This document shows, one piece after another, positions 26,683-36,421 of a stretch of 64,000 nt of DNA. This DNA comes from Perlucidibaca sp. (GTDB lineage Bacteria; Pseudomonadota; Gammaproteobacteria; Pseudomonadales; Moraxellaceae). The notes under the pieces were generated by a model. That model was not told the DNA's origin. It saw only the letters and a list, made by a program, of their open reading frames with translations, and searched no databases. The position numbers were made by a program, and so were the translations under genes. The stretch covers positions 186,001 to 250,000 of the forward strand of contig JAHFSA010000001.1 in assembly GCA_023265995.1 (NCBI GenBank). The letters run 5' to 3'. Within the stretch, counting starts at the first letter, position 1. Each line of letters begins with the position of its first letter.

Positions 26683-27513
26683 CTACTGCTGCTGTTGCTG
26701 CGAGGCCATCACATGCGCCAGCGGCTCTTCGCCGCGTCCGGCGACCGGGATCATGGCACCGGCATGCAGACGTCCCTGCCCTATGCAGCGCAAAGGACAG
26801 GCATCGAGGTAATCGCGCCCCAGCGCCAGTCGAATATGACGCGCACCCGCCTGGCACTGCAAGGCCACATCGGCACTGTGCCACTCATCCGCCAGCCAGA
26901 CCTCGGCCCAGGCATGCGTGCTGACACGCAGTCCGGCGGTCTCCTCGCGAAAGACATAGCCACTGACCAGACGTGCCGGCATGCCCAGCAGCCGGCAGGC
27001 CGCCAGCAGGACCTGACTCTGCTCGGCACTGCCACCCTGCCCGCTCTCCCAGCACTCGGCCACGCTGGCGACACGCATGCCGGCAGGCGACGGCCGCGTG
27101 AACTGCTCGTGCACGGCCGCCGACAGATCGCGCAGACGTGCCGGTGTCAGTGTCCGGCCGGCGAAGCGCAGGCTGAAGTCATGCAGACCATCACCGGCCT
27201 CGGTCAGCTCAGTGGCTGCCAGGAACAGCAAGGGTGAGAGGCCGTCACCGGCACGCACCGGCATGGCTTCGGTATCGACCGTGCCGAAGGCCTGTACATC
27301 GACCTGCTGATGCTCGCCGGAAACAGCGAGCAGATGCATGCGATTGCCAAAGCCGTCGAGGCCGAGATCGCGCAGCGCCTCGGGACCGCGCAAACGCCAG
27401 GCCACCACCTGCTGCCCGGGCAGATCGGGCGGCGCAAGACGCAGCACCTGGGTGCTCTGCACCACGGGCCGGTCATGGCGATAACTTGTCTCGTGCACCA
27501 CCGTCAGGCGCAT
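26683..27513 (-). CDS. Transglutaminase-like cysteine peptidase of the Anbu operon
   Basis: A 276-residue protein with the bacterial transglutaminase N-terminal domain (MRLTVVHETSYRHDRPVVQS) followed by the catalytic core. The Cys region GGSAEQSQVLLAACRLLGMPARLVSGY reads Ser (QSQVLLA) where many relatives have Cys; His is in STHAWAEVWL and Asp in the following strand. The apparent QS for QC change needs checking and may mean loss of the nucleophile. It has a strong Shine-Dalgarno, GGAGGT, and lies in the operon with Anbu, 52 bp upstream of it. Confidence 0.88.
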   Translation of the reverse strand: MRLTVVHETSYRHDRPVVQSTQVLRLAPPDLPGQQVVAWRLRGPEALRDLGLDGFGNRMHLLAVSGEHQQVDVQAFGTVDTEAMPVRAGDGLSPLLFLAATELTEAGDGLHDFSLRFAGRTLTPARLRDLSAAVHEQFTRPSPAGMRVASVAECWESGQGGSAEQSQVLLAACRLLGMPARLVSGYVFREETAGLRVSTHAWAEVWLADEWHSADVALQCQAGARHIRLALGRDYLDACPLRCIGQGRLHAGAMIPVAGRGEEPLAHVMASQQQQQ

Positions 27514-27555
27514 GGCAGCACCTCCGCGAGCTCCGTCCGGGTCGTGATCACGGCC

Positions 27556-28482
27556 TCAGGCGTCTGCCCAGAAAGCCTGTTGAACACTGTCGCCGATAGC
27601 CTCCAGCTCGAGCAGTATCTGATCCAGCACCGCAATCGGGTCGGCGGCAAAGTCGCTCTCCCAGCTGCCGAAACGCAGGCGCGCATAGGTTTCGGCGATG
27701 AGACGGCGCACTTCACGCCCCTGATCGCCCTCGATCCGGCCCAGGGTCTGGTCCATCTCGGCGAAGCAGGCATGCAGCGAGCGTGGCAGATCCTCGCGCA
27801 GCACCAGCAGTTCGCCGATGTGATTGACGCTGAGGCTGTCGCGATAACTGTCGCGATAGGCCTCGAAGGCCGACAGCGAGCGCAGCAGCGCGGCCCAGGC
27901 GTAATACGACGGACGCCCGGTCTGGTCCGGTTCGGCAAAGGCTTCGAGGTGGTAACGGAACAGGCGCGTGGTGTTGTCGGCGCGCTCCAGATAGGTGCCC
28001 AGGCGCGAAAAATGGAAGGAGTCATCACGCAGGCTGGTGCCGACGAGAATGCCGCGATACAGGTGCGAGCGTTCCTTGACCCACTCCAGGAAGCGGCTCT
28101 GGCCCATGTGGCGAATCTTGATGCGATTGGCCTGCTTGGCCTCCAGCCAGGTCGCGTTGACCGACTCCCAGAGTTCGCTGGTGATGGTGCCACGCACCAC
28201 ATGCGCGTTCTCGCGCGCCTGACGCAGCGAGCTGATGATGCTCGACGGGCTGTCGGCATGCAGCATGAGGAAATAGGCCACTTCCTCGGCATTGAGCGGG
28301 CGGCCGGTCTCGTCGAACATGTCGCGCAGATCGATGATGTCCAGCGGCATGGCCACGACACGCTCGCCGGCGCCGGGCAGCAGCGCCAGCTGCTGGCTGA
28401 CATCGAGCAGACGAGCCAGATTCTCGGCGCGCTCCATGTAGCGCGCCATCCAGAACAGGCTGGAGGCGGTACGACTCAGCAT
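27556..28482 (-). CDS. Alpha-E domain protein
   Basis: A 308-residue protein opening with MLSRTASSLFWMARYMERAE and continuing NLARLLDVS, the hallmark of the alpha-E (DUF403) family. It is all-helical, with no catalytic motif. In bacteria this family is linked to circularly permuted ATP-grasp proteins and transglutaminases and is proposed to take part in a peptide-forming or peptide-tagging system. It overlaps the ATP-grasp gene by 7 bp, indicating translational coupling. Confidence 0.93.
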   Translation of the reverse strand: MLSRTASSLFWMARYMERAENLARLLDVSQQLALLPGAGERVVAMPLDIIDLRDMFDETGRPLNAEEVAYFLMLHADSPSSIISSLRQARENAHVVRGTITSELWESVNATWLEAKQANRIKIRHMGQSRFLEWVKERSHLYRGILVGTSLRDDSFHFSRLGTYLERADNTTRLFRYHLEAFAEPDQTGRPSYYAWAALLRSLSAFEAYRDSYRDSLSVNHIGELLVLREDLPRSLHACFAEMDQTLGRIEGDQGREVRRLIAETYARLRFGSWESDFAADPIAVLDQILLELEAIGDSVQQAFWADA

Positions 28483-29906
28483 GCGCGATCCTCCACGATC
28501 CAGGTGTCCTTGGTACCGCCACCCTGTGACGAATTGACGACCAGCGAGCCCTCCTTGAGTGCGACCCGGGTCAGACCGCCCGGCACCATCACCACGTCCT
28601 TGCCGGACAGCACGAACGGGCGCAGGTCGAGATGACGCGGCGCCACCCCGCTGTCGACAAAGGTCGGACAGGTCGACAACGACAGCGTCGGCTGCGCGAT
28701 GAAATCGGCCGGATTGGCCAGGATGCGCTGGCGATAGGCCTCGATCTCGGCCTTCGAGCTGGTCGGCCCGATCAGCATGCCGTAGCCACCGGAGCCGTGC
28801 ACTTCCTTGACCACCAGCTCGGAGAGATGGTCGAGCACATACCTGAGGTCGTCCGGCTTGCGCAGCAGCCAGGTCGGCACGTTCTGCAGGATGGGCTCCT
28901 CGCTCAGGTAGAAGCGGATCATGTCCGGCACATACGGGTAGATGGACTTGTCATCGGCGACGCCGGTGCCGACGGCATTGGTGATGGACACCTTGCCGGC
29001 ACGATAGACCGAGAGGATGCCGGGCACGCCCAGCACCGACTCCGGCTTGAACGCCAGCGGGTCGAGATAGGCATCGTCGATGCGGCGATAGATCACGTCG
29101 ACGCGCTTGGGCCCCGCCGTGGTGCGCATCCAGACATAGCCGTCGCGCACGAACAGATCCGGACCCTCGACCAGCTCCACGCCCATCTGCTGGGCCAGGA
29201 AGGCATGCTCGAAATAGGCCGAGTTGTAGCGCCCCGGCGTCAGCACCACCACCGTGGGACTGCCGACGCCCTCCGGCGCCGCCGCCTGCAGGGTCTCCAG
29301 CAGCAGCGTCGGGTAATGGTCGACCGGCGCCACCGAATGCTTGGCGAACAGCTCGGGGAACAGACGCATCATCATCTTGCGGTTCTCCAGCATGTAGGAG
29401 ACACCGCTGGGTGTGCGCAGATTGTCCTCGAGCACGTAGTAGCTGCCGTCGTGATGGCGGACCAGATCGATGCCGGCAATCTGGGCATAGACCTGGTTGG
29501 GCAAAGTCACGCCCTGCATGGCCTGCTGGTAGTCGGCATTGCCGAGGATCACGTCGGCCGGAATCACGCCGGCCTTGAGGATGTGATGCTCGTGATAGAT
29601 GTCGTGCAGGAACATGTTCAGCGCGGTCGCGCGCTGCCGCAGGCCACGCGCCAGGACCTCCCACTCCGAGGCGGGAATCATGCGCGGGATGGCATCGAAC
29701 GGAATCAGTCGTTCCGCGCCGGCTTCGTCACCATAGACGGCGAAGGTGATGCCGACGCGACGGAACAACAGATCCGCTTCCTGTCGCTTCTGCGCCATCT
29801 CCTCCGACGGCCGCTGACTGAGCCAGTCGTGGTAATGACCATAGTGCGGACGCACCAGCTCGGGGCCGGCGAACATTTCATCAAACGGAGTTGCGATCAC
29901 GCTCAT
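28476..29906 (-). CDS. Circularly permuted ATP-grasp type 2 protein
   Basis: A 476-residue protein of the circularly permuted ATP-grasp type 2 family. Family-typical blocks include RIGITFAVYGD-like (GITFAVYGDEAGAERLIPFD), GIDLVRHHDGSYYVLEDNLR, TPSGVSYMLENR and VVKEVHGSGGYGM. The enzyme is expected to activate a carboxylate with ATP and form an amide or peptide bond. It is the first gene of the Anbu operon; the 5' side carries dispersed repeat C. The substrates are not known. Confidence 0.93.
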   Translation of the reverse strand: MSVIATPFDEMFAGPELVRPHYGHYHDWLSQRPSEEMAQKRQEADLLFRRVGITFAVYGDEAGAERLIPFDAIPRMIPASEWEVLARGLRQRATALNMFLHDIYHEHHILKAGVIPADVILGNADYQQAMQGVTLPNQVYAQIAGIDLVRHHDGSYYVLEDNLRTPSGVSYMLENRKMMMRLFPELFAKHSVAPVDHYPTLLLETLQAAAPEGVGSPTVVVLTPGRYNSAYFEHAFLAQQMGVELVEGPDLFVRDGYVWMRTTAGPKRVDVIYRRIDDAYLDPLAFKPESVLGVPGILSVYRAGKVSITNAVGTGVADDKSIYPYVPDMIRFYLSEEPILQNVPTWLLRKPDDLRYVLDHLSELVVKEVHGSGGYGMLIGPTSSKAEIEAYRQRILANPADFIAQPTLSLSTCPTFVDSGVAPRHLDLRPFVLSGKDVVMVPGGLTRVALKEGSLVVNSSQGGGTKDTWIVEDRAC

Positions 29907-30037
29907 GGCTGTCCATCCAGGTTTCAGGTGGATGTAGCAAGCGGTGTGCCATGAATCGGGGCGGACTGTCCAGTGCGATCACGGGCAGAACAGGCGCCTG
30001 AAGGCGACCAGTGGCGAGCTGATGGGGCCACTAGAGG

Positions 30038-30205
30038 CTGAGCACAGAGGCAGACGTTTCAGCGCTTTCGTAATGAGAGATTGGCTGCGTAGCAAGCTGG
30101 TACGCCGGCAGTGCGGAGAGAAAGTTTCTTTTGACGCGCATCGTGGCGCGGCACAAAGAAAGCTTTCTCGCAGCAGCTCCCGCTACATGACCACCACGCC
30201 GTCAC
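30038..30205 (+). repeat. Dispersed intergenic repeat, copy C
   Basis: A 168-bp copy matching the reverse complement of 4435-4602 at all but one position noted (CTCCCGC for CTCCAGC). It starts ctgagcacagagg and ends ccacgccgtcac; beyond both ends similarity to copies A and B stops abruptly, so these borders best define the element. It sits in the 381-bp gap between the ATP-grasp gene start and the peroxiredoxin gene, 32 bp beyond the latter's terminator. Confidence 0.92.
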
Positions 30206-30236
30206 AACAACCCCAGAAAACCAGATGCCCTGAAAC

Positions 30237-30265
30237 GAAAACGGACCCCGAAGGGCCCGTTTTCA
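30237..30265 (-). terminator. Intrinsic terminator of the peroxiredoxin gene
   Basis: On the minus strand, GAAAACGGGCCC TTCGGGG and its complement GTCCGTTTTC form a hairpin with a single mismatch and a UUCG-type loop, followed by TTTTCG. It lies 23 bp after the stop codon. Confidence 0.85.
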
Positions 30266-30287
30266 TGCACATGAAGCGCTCAGCGCA

Positions 30288-30890
30288 TCAGAGCTTGTCG
30301 GCGTTGGCCGACAGGTAGGCGGCAACGCCTTCCGGCGAGGCGTTCATGCCGGCATCGCCCTTCTTCCAGTTGGCCGGGCAGACTTCGCCGTGTTCGGCGT
30401 GGAACTGCAGGGCATCAAACAGGCGCAGCAGCTCTTCCATGTTGCGACCCAGCGGCAGGTCGTTGACGATCTGCGAACGCACGATGCCGTTCGGATCGAT
30501 CAGGAAGGCGCCACGGAAAGCCACGCCACCGGCGGACTCGACGTCATAGGCCTTGGCGATTTCGTGGGTGATGTCGGCTGCCAGGGTGTACTTGACCTGA
30601 CCGATGCCGCCGTCGTTGATGGCGGTGTTGCGCCAGGCGTTGTGGGTGAAGTGGGAGTCGATGGAGACGCCGACCACTTCCACGTTGCGGGCCTTGAAGT
30701 CCGGGATGCGGTGATCGAGGGCGATCAGTTCCGACGGGCAGACGAAGGTGAAGTCCAGCGGGTAGAAGAACACCAGGGCGTACTTGCCCTTGGTGGCAGC
30801 GCTGAAGCTGTAGTCTTCGACGATGGAGCCATCAGCGAGGACGGCGGGAACGGTGAAATCCGGGGCGGGCTTGCCAACGAGAACGGCCAT
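30288..30890 (-). CDS. 2-Cys peroxiredoxin (AhpC/Prx1 type)
   Basis: A 200-residue thiol peroxidase reducing H2O2 and organic hydroperoxides. The peroxidatic Cys is in FTFVCPSE (about residue 51) and the resolving Cys in EVCPANW (about 170). NDGGIG is a variant of the GGLG motif seen in hyperoxidation-sensitive Prx1 proteins. It resembles the Prx1/AhpC2 forms common in Acinetobacter rather than E. coli AhpC, and no ahpF is adjacent. It is monocistronic with its own terminator. Confidence 0.94.
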   Translation of the reverse strand: MAVLVGKPAPDFTVPAVLADGSIVEDYSFSAATKGKYALVFFYPLDFTFVCPSELIALDHRIPDFKARNVEVVGVSIDSHFTHNAWRNTAINDGGIGQVKYTLAADITHEIAKAYDVESAGGVAFRGAFLIDPNGIVRSQIVNDLPLGRNMEELLRLFDALQFHAEHGEVCPANWKKGDAGMNASPEGVAAYLSANADKL

Positions 30891-30984
30891 GAGGCACTCC
30901 TGTTCTGATAGGTGGAGAAAAAGGGGTCAGTCACGAGGACGAAGGATCGCAAGCATGCGGCGACCCGATCAGGTTTTCAAGCAC

Positions 30985-31410
30985 TCAGACCGCAATCGGC
31001 TCGACCACCAGCACATTGCCCTCGATGGCAACGATGCGGACCTGGGCACCGGCCGCGCAGTCCGGGCCGCGCACGGTCCAGAAGCTGTCATCGACGGAGA
31101 CATGCGCCACGCCACCCTTGAGCCCGTCCGGCAGCACGATGACACGGCCCAGCCAGCGCGCGCTGCCGCGGTTGAGCTCGTTGCCGGCACGCTTGAGCAG
31201 ACGCGGACGGTGGCGATACCAGAGCGCGCACAGGCCCAGAGCCAGCAAGGCGTAGAGGCCGGCCTGCAGCGGCCAGTCATGCAGTCCGAGATGCACGGCC
31301 AGAGCCGTGGCCGCAGCCGCCAGCGCCAGCATGAGCGCGAAGAAGGTGCCGCTGAGCAGCTCCAGAACCGCCAGCAGCAGTGCCAGTACCCACCAGGTGA
31401 TTGCGGTCAT
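30985..31410 (-). CDS. NfeD family membrane protein
   Basis: A 141-residue protein with two to three N-terminal membrane helices (WWVLALLLAVLELLSGTFFA) and a C-terminal OB-fold (SARWLGRVIVLPDGLKGGVA ... VRIVAIEGNVLVVEPI) typical of short NfeD proteins (NfeD1b/YbbK partner). It is the second gene after an SPFH/stomatin-like protein with a 20-bp gap, the conserved pair that works together in membrane microdomains or protein quality control. Confidence 0.92.
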   Translation of the reverse strand: MTAITWWVLALLLAVLELLSGTFFALMLALAAAATALAVHLGLHDWPLQAGLYALLALGLCALWYRHRPRLLKRAGNELNRGSARWLGRVIVLPDGLKGGVAHVSVDDSFWTVRGPDCAAGAQVRIVAIEGNVLVVEPIAV

Positions 31411-31430
31411 GCCCTTCTCCTGCGCCAGCC

Positions 31431-32348
31431 TCAGGCCTTGCGCTCGCCCTGGATGGCCTTGACCAGCTCGCCGATGCCGCCGACGGTGCCGACCAGCTGC
31501 GAGGCCTCGATGGGCATCATGATGACCTTGGTATTCGGCGAGGCCGCGACCTTGCCGAAGGCCTCGACATACTTCTGCGCGACGAAATAGTTGATGGCCT
31601 GGATGTTGCCCTTGCCAATGGCGTCGGACACCACCGCGGTGGCATTGGCTTCGGCCTGGGCCTGACGCTCGCGCGCCTCGGATTCGAGGAAGGCGGCCTG
31701 ACGTTCACCTTCGGCCTTGAGGATTTCGCCCTGCTTCTCGCCCTCGGCGATGAGGATCTCGGCCTGACGCTTGCCCTCGGCTTCCAGGATGAGCGCGCGC
31801 TTGGTGCGCTCGGCCTTCATCTGCGAGGCCATGGCCTCGATGAGGTCGGTCGGCGGCGTGATGTCCTTGATCTCGACACGGGTGATCTTGACGCCCCACG
31901 GACTGGTGGCCTGGTCGATGGCAGCGAGCAGGCGACTGTTGATGTGGTCACGCTGCGACAGCATTTCATCGAGGTCGAGCGAGCCGATCACGGTACGCAT
32001 GTTGGTCTGCGCCAGATTCTGGATGGCATAACCCAGACTCTGCACCTCGTAGGCCGCCTTCGGCGTGTTGATGACCTGGTAGAAGCAGACGGCGTCGATG
32101 CGCACCATGGCGTTGTCACGCGAGATGACTTCCTGCGCCGGGATGTCCAGCACCTGCTCCATGACACTGAGCTTGCGACCGATCTGGTCGAAGAACGGCA
32201 TGATGAAATGCAGGCCGGGGCTGAGCGTGGTCGTGTAGCGACCGAAACGCTCGACCGTCCACTCATAGCCCTGCGGCACCTGCTTGACACTGAGCAGGAC
32301 CACCAGCACGGCGAGGAACAGCAGCGCCATCAACAGAATCTGCAACAT
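31431..32348 (-). CDS. SPFH/band 7 domain protein (paraslipin, QmcA-like)
   Basis: A 305-residue membrane-anchored SPFH protein. It has an N-terminal anchor ([18 protein letters not shown]) and the band 7 domain ([35 protein letters not shown]-like [19 protein letters not shown]), then a long Glu/Ala/Lys coiled coil (residues about 190-245). AGGAGAG precedes the ATG at 32348. It forms an operon with the NfeD gene. Members oligomerise in the inner membrane and may partner with FtsH. Confidence 0.93.
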   Translation of the reverse strand: MLQILLMALLFLAVLVVLLSVKQVPQGYEWTVERFGRYTTTLSPGLHFIMPFFDQIGRKLSVMEQVLDIPAQEVISRDNAMVRIDAVCFYQVINTPKAAYEVQSLGYAIQNLAQTNMRTVIGSLDLDEMLSQRDHINSRLLAAIDQATSPWGVKITRVEIKDITPPTDLIEAMASQMKAERTKRALILEAEGKRQAEILIAEGEKQGEILKAEGERQAAFLESEARERQAQAEANATAVVSDAIGKGNIQAINYFVAQKYVEAFGKVAASPNTKVIMMPIEASQLVGTVGGIGELVKAIQGERKA

Positions 32349-32438
32349 GATCACTCTCCTTGTTCAGTGTTGCGCAGCGACAGCGACAGCATGGTCAGGA
32401 AGCGTGACGGGCGCATGACCGCGCCACGCCGGCAGCGC

Positions 32439-32765
32439 TCAGGCCTTGGCGGTGGCTGCTGCTTCCTTGATGAGGGGGGCCAGCTCGCCCTTCTGCACCA
32501 TTTCCATGACGATGTCGCAGCCGCCGATCAGCTCGCCCTTTACCCACAGCTGCGGGAAGGTCGGCCAGTTGGCGATGCGCGGCAGGGTGGCGCGGATTTC
32601 CGGGTTTTCCAGGATGTTGACGTAGGCGAACGGCTCGCCGACCTGCACCAGAGCCTCCACGGTACGGGCCGAGAAGCCGCACTGCGGGAACTGCGGGGTG
32701 CCCTTCATGTAAAGGATGATGTTGTTGTCGGCGATCTGCTTCTTGATCAGGGTTTCAATATCCAT
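32439..32765 (-). CDS. grxD: Monothiol glutaredoxin Grx4
   Basis: A 108-residue CGFS-type glutaredoxin that carries and delivers 2Fe-2S clusters. The motif CGFS lies at residues 29-32 (PQFPQCGFSARTVEAL), followed by WPTFPQLWVKGELIGGCDIV, the glutathione-binding TFPQ and GGCD. The start MDIETLIKKQI at 32765 is standard. It is divergent from argD. A perfect 10-bp palindrome TGATGCATCA (32793-32802) lies 28 bp upstream and could be an operator. Confidence 0.96.
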   Translation of the reverse strand: MDIETLIKKQIADNNIILYMKGTPQFPQCGFSARTVEALVQVGEPFAYVNILENPEIRATLPRIANWPTFPQLWVKGELIGGCDIVMEMVQKGELAPLIKEAAATAKA

Positions 32766-32930
32766 GGCGACTCTCGGACAGATAAGGATTGATGATGCAT
32801 CAATGTTAGCAGAACCGCAGTCTCCTTGGCGAAAACCGGCATGGGCGCTACACTCGGGGTTTGCCTTGGCGGCCCTTGCGCAGCCCTTGCAGACACGCAT
32901 TTCCAGTCGCGACATCGAGCTTTTGCCATA

Positions 32931-34163
32931 ATGACCACGTCGAACAGCCAGGCGCCCAGCGCCCTCATGCCCACCTATGCCCGGCAGCCTGTCGCCTTCG
33001 TGCGCGGCGAAGGCATCTGGCTGTACGACACCGCCGGCCGCCGCTACCTCGACACCACCGCCGGCATCGCCGTCTGCGGCCTCGGCCATGCCAATCCGGT
33101 GGTGGCGGAAGCCATCGCCGACCAGGCGCGCACGCTGGTGCACACCTCCAACCTGTTCCAGATTCCGCTGCAGGAGCAGCTCGGCGCCGCCCTGCGCGAT
33201 GTCTCCGGCATGGACCTGTGCTTCTTCGGCAACTCCGGCGCCGAGGCCAACGAGGCCGCCATCAAGCTGGCCCGCCTCTACGGCAACAAGAAGGGCATCG
33301 CCGAGCCGACCATCATCGTCATGGAAAACAGCTTCCATGGCCGCACCCTGGCGACCCTGACCGCCACCGGCAACGCCAAGGTCCAGGAAGGCTTCGGCCC
33401 GCTGGTGCAGGGCTTCGTGCGCGTACCGCATGACGACCTCGCCGCCATCGAGCGCGTGGCCGCCGAAAACCCGAACATCGTCGCCATCCTGGTCGAACCG
33501 ATCCAGGGCGAAAGCGGCGTGCGCATGCCGAAGAACGGCTTCGACTATCTCAAGGACCTGCGCGCGCTCTGCGACCAGCACCACTGGCTGCTCATGCTCG
33601 ACGAGATCCAGACCGGCAACGGCCGTACCGGCAAGTATTTCGCCTACCAGCACGCCGGCATCCTGCCCGACGTGCTGAGCACCGCCAAGGGCCTCGGCAA
33701 CGGCTTCCCGATCGGCGCCTGCCTGGTCAGCGGCAAGGCTGTCGACCTGTTCAGCCCGGGCAAGCACGGCACCACCTACGGCGGCACGCCGCTGGGCTCG
33801 CGCGCCGCGCTGACCACGATACAGGAACTGCTCAAGGGCCCGATCGACAACGCCGCCGTCATGGGTGAGCGCATCATGAACGGCTTCCGCGCCAACCTCG
33901 GCGACCTCGGCGTCACGGTCGAAGGCGCCGGCCTCATGATCGGCGTCGTGCTGCCGGTGCCCTCCTGCACCGAGCTGGTGGCGCGCGCGCGCGACGCCGG
34001 AGTGCTGCTCATCGTCAGCGCCGAAAACCGCATCCGCCTGCTGCCGGCGCTGATCATCACCGCCGAGGAGGCCGACCTGCTGGTGTCCTCCATTTCGGCG
34101 CTGGTGCGCAGCTTCCTCGCCGAGCAGGGCATCACCGGCAACAGCAGCAAGGTGTCGGCATGA
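32931..34163 (+). CDS. argD: Acetylornithine aminotransferase-type PLP enzyme
   Basis: A 410-residue class III aminotransferase for the fourth step of ornithine synthesis (possibly also succinyldiaminopimelate). [51 protein letters not shown] and the PLP Lys in [13 protein letters not shown] are all typical. The ATG at 32931 matches the family N-terminus; the open frame upstream is non-homologous. It overlaps argF by 4 bp, supporting a two-gene arginine operon. Confidence 0.93.
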   Translation: MTTSNSQAPSALMPTYARQPVAFVRGEGIWLYDTAGRRYLDTTAGIAVCGLGHANPVVAEAIADQARTLVHTSNLFQIPLQEQLGAALRDVSGMDLCFFGNSGAEANEAAIKLARLYGNKKGIAEPTIIVMENSFHGRTLATLTATGNAKVQEGFGPLVQGFVRVPHDDLAAIERVAAENPNIVAILVEPIQGESGVRMPKNGFDYLKDLRALCDQHHWLLMLDEIQTGNGRTGKYFAYQHAGILPDVLSTAKGLGNGFPIGACLVSGKAVDLFSPGKHGTTYGGTPLGSRAALTTIQELLKGPIDNAAVMGERIMNGFRANLGDLGVTVEGAGLMIGVVLPVPSCTELVARARDAGVLLIVSAENRIRLLPALIITAEEADLLVSSISALVRSFLAEQGITGNSSKVSA

Positions 34164-35071
34164 GCACGCGGCACTTCCTCACCCTGCTGGACTTCACGCC
34201 GGCCGAACTGCAGGCGCTGCTCGAACGCGCCATCGAACTCAAGCGCATGCTGCGCGAAGGCGTGGTCTATGAGCCGCTGAAGAATCGCGTGCTGGCCATG
34301 ATCTTCGAGAAGTCCTCGACGCGCACACGCGTGTCCTTCGAGGCCGGCATGGCGCAGTTCGGTGGCTCGGCCATCTTCCTGTCGCCGCGTGACACCCAGC
34401 TGGGCCGCGGCGAACCGGTCGAGGATTCGGCGCGTGTCATCTCGCGCATGGTCGACGCTGTCATGATCCGTACATTCGAGCACAGCACCATCGAGCGCTT
34501 CGCCGCCTACTCGCAAGTGCCCGTGATCAACGCCCTCACCGATGACCATCATCCCTGCCAGCTGCTCGCCGACCTGCAGACCTTCCTCGAGCATCGCGGC
34601 CCGCTCGCCGGCAAGACCTTCGCCTGGATCGGCGACGGCAACAACATGTGCAACAGCTATGTGCACGCCGCCCACCAGTTCGGCTTCAAGCTCAAGATCG
34701 CCTGCCCCTACGGCTTCGAGCCCGATCCCGAGCTGCTGGAGCAGTATGCGCACTGCGCCGAGCTGGTGAAGACGGCCGAGGAAGCCGCCGAAGGCACCCA
34801 TCTGGTCGCCACCGACGTCTGGACCAGCATGGGCCAGGAGTCCGAGCAGAGCGTGCGCAAGCGTCGCTTCGCCATGTACCAGGTCAATCCTCGCCTGATG
34901 GATCTGGCCGACAACAGCGCCCTGTTCATGCACTGCCTGCCGGCGCATCGCGGCGAGGAAATCTCGGAAGACATGCTCGATGACCCGCGCGCCGTGGTCT
35001 GGGACGAGGCCGAGAACCGCCTGCACGCGCAGAAGGCGCTGCTGGAGTTTCTGCTGGTGGGAGGACGCTGA
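34160..35071 (+). CDS. argF: Ornithine carbamoyltransferase
   Basis: A 303-residue carbamoyltransferase making citrulline. The carbamoyl-phosphate motif is [13 protein letters not shown], the ornithine loop [10 protein letters not shown] contains the catalytic Cys, and the segment [11 protein letters not shown] is standard. The ATG lies inside the argD stop codon. This is the anabolic, ArgF-type form; the next gene begins the polysaccharide locus, so argF marks its left border. Confidence 0.97.
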   Translation: MSTRHFLTLLDFTPAELQALLERAIELKRMLREGVVYEPLKNRVLAMIFEKSSTRTRVSFEAGMAQFGGSAIFLSPRDTQLGRGEPVEDSARVISRMVDAVMIRTFEHSTIERFAAYSQVPVINALTDDHHPCQLLADLQTFLEHRGPLAGKTFAWIGDGNNMCNSYVHAAHQFGFKLKIACPYGFEPDPELLEQYAHCAELVKTAEEAAEGTHLVATDVWTSMGQESEQSVRKRRFAMYQVNPRLMDLADNSALFMHCLPAHRGEEISEDMLDDPRAVVWDEAENRLHAQKALLEFLLVGGR

Positions 35072-35119
35072 CATGATAGTGCGCCTGCCGCTGGCGCTGT
35101 CACGGAAGGCACGCAGAAC

Positions 35120-36421
35120 ATGACTTTTTACGGCGGCTTGCTGCTGACCCTCGCCTTCATGGTCATACTGGCGCGCCGGCTCAGCCTGGCAACCCGCACA
35201 GGCAATGCCGTCGGCTTCATTCTGAACCCCACGCTCTATCTGCTGGTCATCGGCTATTTCTACATGGTCGTTGGCTCCATGACTGCCGAAGCCGGGCAGC
35301 AGACCATGGGCTTCTCGTTCCGGGCCGAGGCCTCCGACACCGCCTCCCTGCTCTGCTACTACTACTTCTTCATTTTTCTGCTGGCCTATGCGCTCAACAA
35401 GGACCGCTTCCTCAAGCTGCGTCCTATCGAGCTGGGCGTGATCGGCAACATCGCCGGCATGTCCCTGCTCTTCGTCGTGCCGTTCTCGTACTTCATCCTC
35501 GCCACCTACGGCCCGGGACTGGCCGCGCTGCAGGACAATCGCTACAGCGCCATGACGTACTACATCGACAACTTCCTGCGCGCAGGCTTCTACGGCCAGC
35601 TCTACTGCATCGGCCTGCTCGCCTCGCTGCTGTTCATCTTCAAGCACCAGAAGCGTCTCTGGGGACTGCTGCTGTTTGTTGTCGTGGCCTTTCCCTTTGT
35701 CGCGGCCGACTTTCTCCAGAACGGCCGCGGCACCATCACATCGATCTTCCTGTGCTTCTATCTGCTGATCACGCTGCGCACCGGCAAGATCTATGTCATG
35801 CCCATCGTCATCTTCGTCCTGCTGCTGGTCGCCTTCGGCATCTTCTACCGCCTCGACTACGCGAACAGCTCGATCGGAGACTTCCTGCTCTTCTCGTCGT
35901 CCGAGTTCTTCCTGACCCGATCGAGCCTGGACCTGATCATCGATGCCCAGCCCAATACGCCGTTCTTCGACCTCATCAGCTCCTGTCTGACCAAGGTTCT
36001 TCCGGGTGCCATCCGTGACTTCTTCGACCTGACCTATGTCTCGTACACCGACTACGTCAAGCGCACCATGAGTCTTTCCTTCGGCCTGGCGGGCAACATC
36101 GCGGCTGAAAGCTACTTCTTCGGCGGCATGACCTTCTCGCTGATATCGCCGCTCATCATTGCCAGCTTCTACACCCTGGTTTATCGCTGGCAGGCCTTCA
36201 AGAGCCTGCCCGGCTTCATCCTGGCCATCTACATCATTCTCTCGACGCAAAACATGGTGCGCACCTCGTTCTACGAGAACATGGCGCTCCTGCTCGGCCT
36301 TTTCCTCATACTCTTCAGCTATCTGCTGATCTTTGGCCGGCGCATCTGGATTCTCCGCGAATACGATCCGCGCCACCCCGACCCTGAACCCGCATACAAC
36401 GAGCAGTCCCCGAAAACATGA
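35120..36421 (+). CDS. Wzy-type oligosaccharide repeat-unit polymerase
   Basis: A 433-residue inner-membrane protein with about ten hydrophobic helices (MTFYGGLLLTLAFMVILARR, LYLLVIGYFYMVVG, ICIGLLASLLFIF-type segments) and long periplasmic loops. Such proteins polymerise lipid-linked oligosaccharide units in capsule or O-antigen assembly. There is little sequence identity to any named Wzy, as usual. GGAAGG lies upstream, and it overlaps the next GT2 gene by 4 bp. Its position just before a GT2 and Wzx supports the call. Confidence 0.82.
   Translation: MTFYGGLLLTLAFMVILARRLSLATRTGNAVGFILNPTLYLLVIGYFYMVVGSMTAEAGQQTMGFSFRAEASDTASLLCYYYFFIFLLAYALNKDRFLKLRPIELGVIGNIAGMSLLFVVPFSYFILATYGPGLAALQDNRYSAMTYYIDNFLRAGFYGQLYCIGLLASLLFIFKHQKRLWGLLLFVVVAFPFVAADFLQNGRGTITSIFLCFYLLITLRTGKIYVMPIVIFVLLLVAFGIFYRLDYANSSIGDFLLFSSSEFFLTRSSLDLIIDAQPNTPFFDLISSCLTKVLPGAIRDFFDLTYVSYTDYVKRTMSLSFGLAGNIAAESYFFGGMTFSLISPLIIASFYTLVYRWQAFKSLPGFILAIYIILSTQNMVRTSFYENMALLLGLFLILFSYLLIFGRRIWILREYDPRHPDPEPAYNEQSPKT

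Noticed and set aside
29944-30318. 124-codon plus-strand frame
   Set aside because: It is made of repeat copy C plus the terminator of the peroxiredoxin gene; not a gene.
33776-36376. 866-codon minus-strand frame
   Set aside because: Antisense to argD, argF and the Wzy gene; low-complexity composition with no domain.
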